Shown here: positions 60,812 to 64,000 of the stretch, in pieces
Layout: each line of letters opens with the position of its first letter
How positions within the stretch are numbered: the stretch's first letter is position 1
From: an uncultured Oscillospiraceae bacterium
Lineage (GTDB): Bacteria; Bacillota; Clostridia; Oscillospirales; Oscillospiraceae
Reading direction: 5' to 3'
Assembly: GCA_934589675.1 (NCBI GenBank)
Contig: CAKTOF010000003.1
Coordinates: 100,076 to 164,075, forward strand
Length of the DNA: 64,000 nucleotides
Program-made: the position numbers and the translations under genes
Notes under the pieces: model-generated
The model's input: the letters and a program-made list of their open reading frames with translations, nothing else
The model's database searches: none
Told to the model about the DNA's origin: nothing

Positions 60812-61693
60812 ATGAACGATTTTACAGTTGAATACAAAACGTTCCTGGCCGAGGAGAAGCACGCGTCGGAGAACACCATCGGATCCTATCTGCGTGACAT
60901 TCATCAGTTTTCCACGTACCGCGAGCAGGAGCAGGTCGAGCTTGCAGATGTCGGCCGGCCGTTCATTCTGGCGTATTTGGAGCACCTCACAGACATGGGA
61001 AAATCGCCCGCGACCGTTTCCCGCTGCACGGCGTCGCTCAAGAGCTATTTTGCGTATCTGCTCAGCCTCGGCGTCGTGAGCGAGAATCCCGTGTATGACA
61101 TCCACGCCGTCAAGACCGAGAAAAAATTACCGCAGATCCTGACAGGCAAGGAGGTCGAGCTGCTGCTGTCGCAGCCGAAGTGCGTCGACATGAAGGGCTA
61201 CCGCGATAAGGCCATGCTCGAGCTGCTGTACGCCACAGGCATCCGCGTCACAGAGCTTATATCGCTCAACACCACGGACGTGAGCATTTCCGGCGGCTTT
61301 ATCCATTGCAGCAGCAAGGGCAAAGAGCGCATTATTCCGCTGTATCCCGCGGCCGTCAAGGCGCTTGGCGACTATATGAACAACATCCGCCCAAGCATGA
61401 TTGCAAGCCTCGACGAGCAGGCGCTGTTCGTCAACCTGAGCGGAGAGCGCATGTCGCGTCAGGGCTTCTGGAAGATCATCAAATACTATCAGGAAAAAGC
61501 GCAGATTGAAAAGGACATCACGCCGCACACGCTGCGCCACAGCTTTGCGGCGCACCTGCTGGAAAACGGTGCGGATCTCAAGAGCATTCAGGAGATGCTC
61601 GGCCACAGCGACATTTCCTCGACGCAGGTCTACGCGCAGCTCGTCAAGCACAACCTGAAGGCCGTCTACGCAAAGTACCATCCAAAGGCGTAA
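60812..61693 (+). CDS. xerD: Tyrosine recombinase XerD
   Basis: 293 aa. N-terminal SAM-like core-binding domain (about 1-95), then the catalytic domain with the full set Arg145 (ATGIRVTEL), Lys170, His239 and Arg242 (HTLRHSFAAHLL), His265 (LGHSDISSTQ) and nucleophile Tyr274 (VYAQ). It resolves chromosome dimers at dif. Start ATG 60812 (AGGA 7 nt upstream) is chosen over TTG 60806. Follows the SpoIIM-like gene. Confidence 0.94.
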   Translation: MNDFTVEYKTFLAEEKHASENTIGSYLRDIHQFSTYREQEQVELADVGRPFILAYLEHLTDMGKSPATVSRCTASLKSYFAYLLSLGVVSENPVYDIHAVKTEKKLPQILTGKEVELLLSQPKCVDMKGYRDKAMLELLYATGIRVTELISLNTTDVSISGGFIHCSSKGKERIIPLYPAAVKALGDYMNNIRPSMIASLDEQALFVNLSGERMSRQGFWKIIKYYQEKAQIEKDITPHTLRHSFAAHLLENGADLKSIQEMLGHSDISSTQVYAQLVKHNLKAVYAKYHPKA

Positions 61694-61703
61694 AACCAAA
61701 ACC

Positions 61704-61744
61704 AACCGCCGGGCTCTGCACGATGCTGAAGCCCGGCGGTTTTC
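61704..61744 (+). terminator. Terminator of xerD
   Basis: AACCGCCGGGCT (61704-61715) and AGCCCGGCGGTT (61730-61741) with a 14-nt loop, short T-tail. Confidence 0.85.
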
Positions 61745-61771
61745 TGCCTATGGCATCCAGGGCGGCCGCAG

Positions 61772-61800
61772 TTGACAGCACGCCGCCGTGTGGTTAATAT
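61772..61800 (+). promoter_or_regulatory. Plus-strand promoter with no gene behind it
   Basis: -35 TTGACA (61772-61777), -10 TAATAT (61795-61800), 17-bp spacer. What follows (61808-61990) has no open frame, only the two hairpin repeats, then genes on the opposite strand. It may drive a short RNA or antisense transcription into the recombinase gene. Confidence 0.4.
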
Positions 61801-61850
61801 ATTGTATGAAATGGCTATTTGCCCGCTGCCGTGTAAAGCAAAGCTGCAAA

Positions 61851-61941
61851 CGCAACAAAATTTTTATTTTGTTGCGTTCGCCTCCGGCGAATAAAGCGGC
61901 CCATGGCCGCCGCAACAAAATCACGGTTTTGTAGCGTTCGC
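61851..61941. repeat. Two 31-bp hairpin repeats, 60 bp apart
   Basis: Copies at 61851-61881 and 61911-61941 share CGCAACAAAA, a variable centre, then TTTT followed by GTTGCGTTCGC or GTAGCGTTCGC. Each forms a hairpin (first copy perfect, second one mismatch). They lie between the xerD terminator and the 3' end of the recombinase gene, where an attachment site or recombinase binding repeats would be expected. The rest of 61942-61991 shows nothing recognised. Confidence 0.6.
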
Positions 61942-61991
61942 GCTACCTCACCTCCCCTCCCAGCCATCCTAGCACACCTTGTCGACTCTTG

Positions 61992-62522
61992 TCAAGCCTT
62001 GGGACGGCCCGACGCTTTACGTCGCCGCCGACCCTTTGCGCGCAGCCGCTTATCGGCCATGGCATAAATCAGCGTGACCTCGACGCCGCCATGGTTCAGC
62101 GCCCGCCGGACGCGCTCAATGTCTCCATATCTGTCCAGCAGCTGCACCGCGTACACCTTCCGCGCGCTGTGCGGAGCCACATTCTGCGTCAAACGGGCCG
62201 CTTGCGCGGCCCGTTTGACGTCTTTCCAGACCGCTTGCCGTGTCCGGTGCCTGCGCGGGTCGGCACCGGGAAAAACCCAGTGCTCGCCCGCGCTTGCGCG
62301 CAGATCGCTCAGCAGCGGTTCAGGAATGCCGATCTGTCTGCGCTTGCCCGTCTTGCGCTCCGTGACCCAGAAATGCGGCTTGAGCTGCGCAGGGCGCAGT
62401 TCAAGCGCATCGCTGATGCGCAGCCCGGTATGCAGCAGCAGCCTCATCACCAGCCGATTATCGGGCATGAGCAGGTCAAGCACCTGGTCGACCTCGCGTT
62501 GGAGCAGATAGTCAGTCGTCAT
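61992..62522 (-). CDS. Tyrosine recombinase/integrase, catalytic domain only
   Basis: 176 aa. It has the catalytic residues Arg35 (HTGLRISDAL), His118 and Arg121 (PHSARKVYA), His144 (LNHGG) and Tyr153 (LIYAMAD), but none of the N-terminal core-binding domain that ordinary integrases carry. Arg/Lys-rich C-terminal tail. ATG 62522 overlaps the end of the upstream gene. Last gene of a three-gene minus-strand operon. Probably integrates or excises the element; a truncated but active enzyme is possible, as minimal ones are known. Confidence 0.82.
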   Translation of the reverse strand: MTTDYLLQREVDQVLDLLMPDNRLVMRLLLHTGLRISDALELRPAQLKPHFWVTERKTGKRRQIGIPEPLLSDLRASAGEHWVFPGADPRRHRTRQAVWKDVKRAAQAARLTQNVAPHSARKVYAVQLLDRYGDIERVRRALNHGGVEVTLIYAMADKRLRAKGRRRRKASGRPKA

Positions 62523-62835
62523 AAGCGCCGCCCTCAAACGCAAGTGCGCAGACGGCGTCAGCGTTTGTCAAAGATTCCCAGCACGGCCCAAACCATGCCG
62601 CGAAGTCCTCTGCGCTGCCGCGCTCGATAGCGCACCTGATCGCATACCGCATCGCGCGTTCCACCGCGCAGCTTGTCGTGCGGAATTTGCGCGCAAGCTC
62701 AACGTAAATATCGCCCATCGCCCACCAGCCACGCGCGCGCAGCCGCACCGCCTCGCGCAAGTACGCTGTCCCAGCGTGTGACCGGCTCCAACCGCAGTCC
62801 TTCATGATCGCATCGACAATATCCATTTGCAGCAT
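62512..62835 (-). CDS. Spo0A C-terminal-domain-only DNA-binding protein
   Basis: 107 aa. Nearly the whole protein aligns with the effector domain of Spo0A: TAYLREAVRL (Spo0A YLREAI), YVELARKFRTTSCAVERAMRYAI (Spo0A YPDIAKKFNTT..VERAIRHAI) and the closing RG then hydrophobic helix. No receiver domain. Start ATG 62835 with AGGAGG 9 nt upstream; an out-of-frame ATG lies closer. It overlaps the recombinase gene and follows rep. It should bind 0A-box-like DNA without needing phosphorylation. Target unknown: its own element or host sporulation genes. Confidence 0.85.
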   Translation of the reverse strand: MLQMDIVDAIMKDCGWSRSHAGTAYLREAVRLRARGWWAMGDIYVELARKFRTTSCAVERAMRYAIRCAIERGSAEDFAAWFGPCWESLTNADAVCALAFEGGAYDD

Positions 62836-62839
62836 AACA

Positions 62840-63580
62840 TTATACCTCCTGCTTTTCGTAGCGCCCGGCGATGCGGGCGCCCGGAATCTCGAAATCCCAC
62901 GCCGATTCAAACTCGTTATAATCGAGATCGGCGTAGATGATCGCCGGCTGCGCCAGAGCGCCGCCGGAATAATACCAGCGCCCGAGCGGGCGCTCGCCGT
63001 CCTGCTTGCCGATGTACTTGCAGCAATATCCGACGGCATTTGCATAGTCTCCATACAGTTCTTGCGCCGTACTATATCCAAGCCGCCACTGCGGCAGGTT
63101 GTAGACGGGCCGCCCGTCCCACTTCACGCCGCTGTCGACAGCCTTCAGGCCGTCGCCGACGAAGAAGCCGTGGAAATGGTATGCGCCGTCCTTGTGCCGC
63201 TCCGGCACAAGGACATAGCGCAGCCCGTGCCGCCGTACCATGTTATCGCACCACTGATTCAGCTTCCGCACGACGGCTGCGCCGTCGTACCGATCAATGC
63301 GCGCCGGGTCCAAAGTCAGCGTCACGAAATACTGGAAGGAATTGGATAGTGCGAGCCGCCGCAGCTGAGATCGCGCCCTTCGGGCGGATCTCAGCTGATC
63401 GTCTCCCGTGGACTTGACGCCCGCTTCGCGGGGCTTCGCGTCCCGCTTCGCGGGCCGCTCGTCCACGGGCTCCCAGCCCGGCTCACGAAAGATCGCGCTC
63501 GTGCAGCACTGCACATCGCGCGAGCCATCGGGATAGAGAACTACACGTCCCGTGTAGCTGATCTCGTGTACATTCTTCAC
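62840..63580 (-). CDS. HUH-type rolling-circle replication initiator (Rep)
   Basis: 246 aa. Motif 1 FVTLTLDP (85-92), motif 2 YHFHGFF with HUH-type His-Phe-His (135-137), motif 3 YCCKYIGK with Tyr185 and Tyr189 as nicking-tyrosine candidates. Motif set is of the plasmid/phage gene-II type. Residues about 36-75 are a low-complexity charged linker encoded by a cluster of inverted repeats. GTG start at 63580 overlaps the stop of a doubtful upstream frame; only a poorly spaced AAGG precedes it. Confidence 0.82.
   Translation of the reverse strand: MKNVHEISYTGRVVLYPDGSRDVQCCTSAIFREPGWEPVDERPAKRDAKPREAGVKSTGDDQLRSARRARSQLRRLALSNSFQYFVTLTLDPARIDRYDGAAVVRKLNQWCDNMVRRHGLRYVLVPERHKDGAYHFHGFFVGDGLKAVDSGVKWDGRPVYNLPQWRLGYSTAQELYGDYANAVGYCCKYIGKQDGERPLGRWYYSGGALAQPAIIYADLDYNEFESAWDFEIPGARIAGRYEKQEV
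63363..63396. repeat. Long inverted repeat inside rep
   Basis: AGCTGAGATC (63363-63372), then CGCCC, TTC loop, GGGCG, then GATCTCAGCT (63387-63396): about 15 paired bases with one bulge. Confidence 0.85.
63405..63469. repeat. Nested inverted repeats inside rep
   Basis: Outer arms CCCGTGGAC (63405-63413) and GTCCACGGG (63461-63469). They enclose two identical palindromes CCCGCTTCGCGGG (63420-63432 and 63442-63454) with a third CTTCGCG between them. Candidate double-strand origin or regulatory structure. Confidence 0.85.
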
Positions 63581-63903
63581 GTCCTTGCTGCGCGCTGACG
63601 GAATAATGTCCTGTAATCAAGTAGATAAGCCGGAAGCTCGCACCGTCCGGACGCTTCGCGCCATCGCTTCGCTCGGCGCTCGCACAACGGCGCGCTCCGC
63701 TCCGGCTGCGCGCCACGCTCGGGCATTGCGCTTCGCGCTCGCCCTCGCGGAAGCGCTCCGCCTCCGCTCCGCACGCCAGCCGCCGGGACCCCGCGGGGCC
63801 TCCGGCCCCGCACCCCGGCGGCCCGGGCCGACGTGACGGCCCGGACCCGCAGAGGTAATGCGCGCGGCCGCGGCGGCCGAGCCGCCGCGTCCTTTATGCG
63901 CAC
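63577..63903 (-). CDS. Doubtful open frame upstream of rep
   Basis: 108 codons, extremely Arg/Ala-rich. The stop overlaps the rep GTG start (GTGA), as coupled genes do, and the C-terminal part (about 80-108) looks protein-like. The N-terminal half is what any frame of such GC-rich DNA would give. No ribosome site is evident. I keep it only as a possibility. Confidence 0.2.
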   Translation of the reverse strand: MRIKDAAARPPRPRALPLRVRAVTSARAAGVRGRRPRGVPAAGVRSGGGALPRGRARSAMPERGAQPERSAPLCERRAKRWREASGRCELPAYLLDYRTLFRQRAART

Positions 63904-64000
63904 TCCGCGGGCTCTCCTGCGTCGCCGCGCTGCGCTTGCGCCGCCCGCCCGCTCCGGCGCGCGCGCCCGCCCGCCGCTTCGCGGCTCCGCGGCCTTTGGC
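63640..64000. other. Very GC-rich, palindrome-rich edge region of the element
   Basis: Composition jumps far above the rest of the window. It includes a strong two-stage hairpin at 63781-63820 (outer CGCCGGG/CCCGGCG, inner GCGGGGCC/GGCCCCGC) and many CTTCGCG or GCTCCG motifs. No convincing gene is visible; the element continues past the window. Confidence 0.6.

Noticed and set aside
61791..61815. dif-like site beside xerD (right arm TTGTATGAAAT)
   Set aside because: Only one arm resembles dif (8 of 11 bases against the E. coli right arm); the left arm does not fit, and the stretch is better read as a -10 box.
63585..63836. Plus-strand frame of 83 codons at the right edge
   Set aside because: Arg/Ala-rich frame in very GC-rich DNA with no ribosome site or family resemblance.

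Overview
The window looks like chromosome of a GC-rich, spore-forming anaerobic Clostridium relative, probably Oscillospiraceae (Ruminococcaceae) or a close neighbour. The evidence is a complete spoIIIAA-AH operon, a SpoIID-type protein, Firmicutes gene order (nusB-xseAB-ispA-dxs-tlyA-nadK-argR-recN), a tyrosyl T-box leader, a DivIVA-like protein and an OLE RNA/oapA pair. Base composition is about 60% GC by eye. The exceptions are one AT-rich gene near 18.5-19.1 kb and a very GC-rich right end.

Left third (1-22.4 kb): a truncated DivIVA-like gene and tRNA-Arg(CCG); a BMP-type nucleoside ABC importer (lipoprotein, ATPase, two permeases, all minus strand); a membrane-anchored E2-like protein with an apparently leaderless promoter; a TIGR04255 protein; a permuted GH3 beta-glucosidase cotranscribed with a uroporphyrinogen-decarboxylase-like protein; a MATE exporter; a TetR regulator with a PutP symporter; an NSS transporter divergent from a LysR regulator; an AT-rich orphan gene; and a tmRNA next to smpB, with a cyclophilin, a small acidic protein, a lipoprotein and dCTP deaminase.

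Middle (22.5-42.6 kb): a copper locus (CsoR-like operator, copA with a nested copZ, csoR); leuCDB; an aspartate-family aminotransferase; purB; secD-secF; the spoIIIA operon behind a plausible sigma-E promoter; an Asp23 protein; and nusB, a TsaD-like paralogue, xseA, xseB and ispA.

Right part (42.6-61.7 kb): a roughly 600-nt structured noncoding stretch, called here as OLE RNA because it sits exactly between ispA and a small membrane protein (OapA) followed by dxs. After it come tlyA, nadK, argR, recN, a Tyr T-box with tyrS, a minus-strand lysine operon (asd-dapA-dapB plus a stand-alone ACT protein), a SpoIID-like protein, queA, tgt, yajC, a TIGR04086 membrane protein, a SpoIIM-like protein and xerD.

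Right end (61.7-64.0 kb): a small mobile element on the minus strand, cut by the window edge. It encodes an HUH rolling-circle Rep with a cluster of strong inverted repeats inside its gene, a protein made only of the Spo0A C-terminal DNA-binding domain, and a catalytic-domain-only tyrosine recombinase. With the OLE/OapA locus, this is the most unusual part of the window.

Promoter calls are hexamer matches made by eye, mostly with a 17-bp spacer. Stem-loops were also found by eye, without folding energies.
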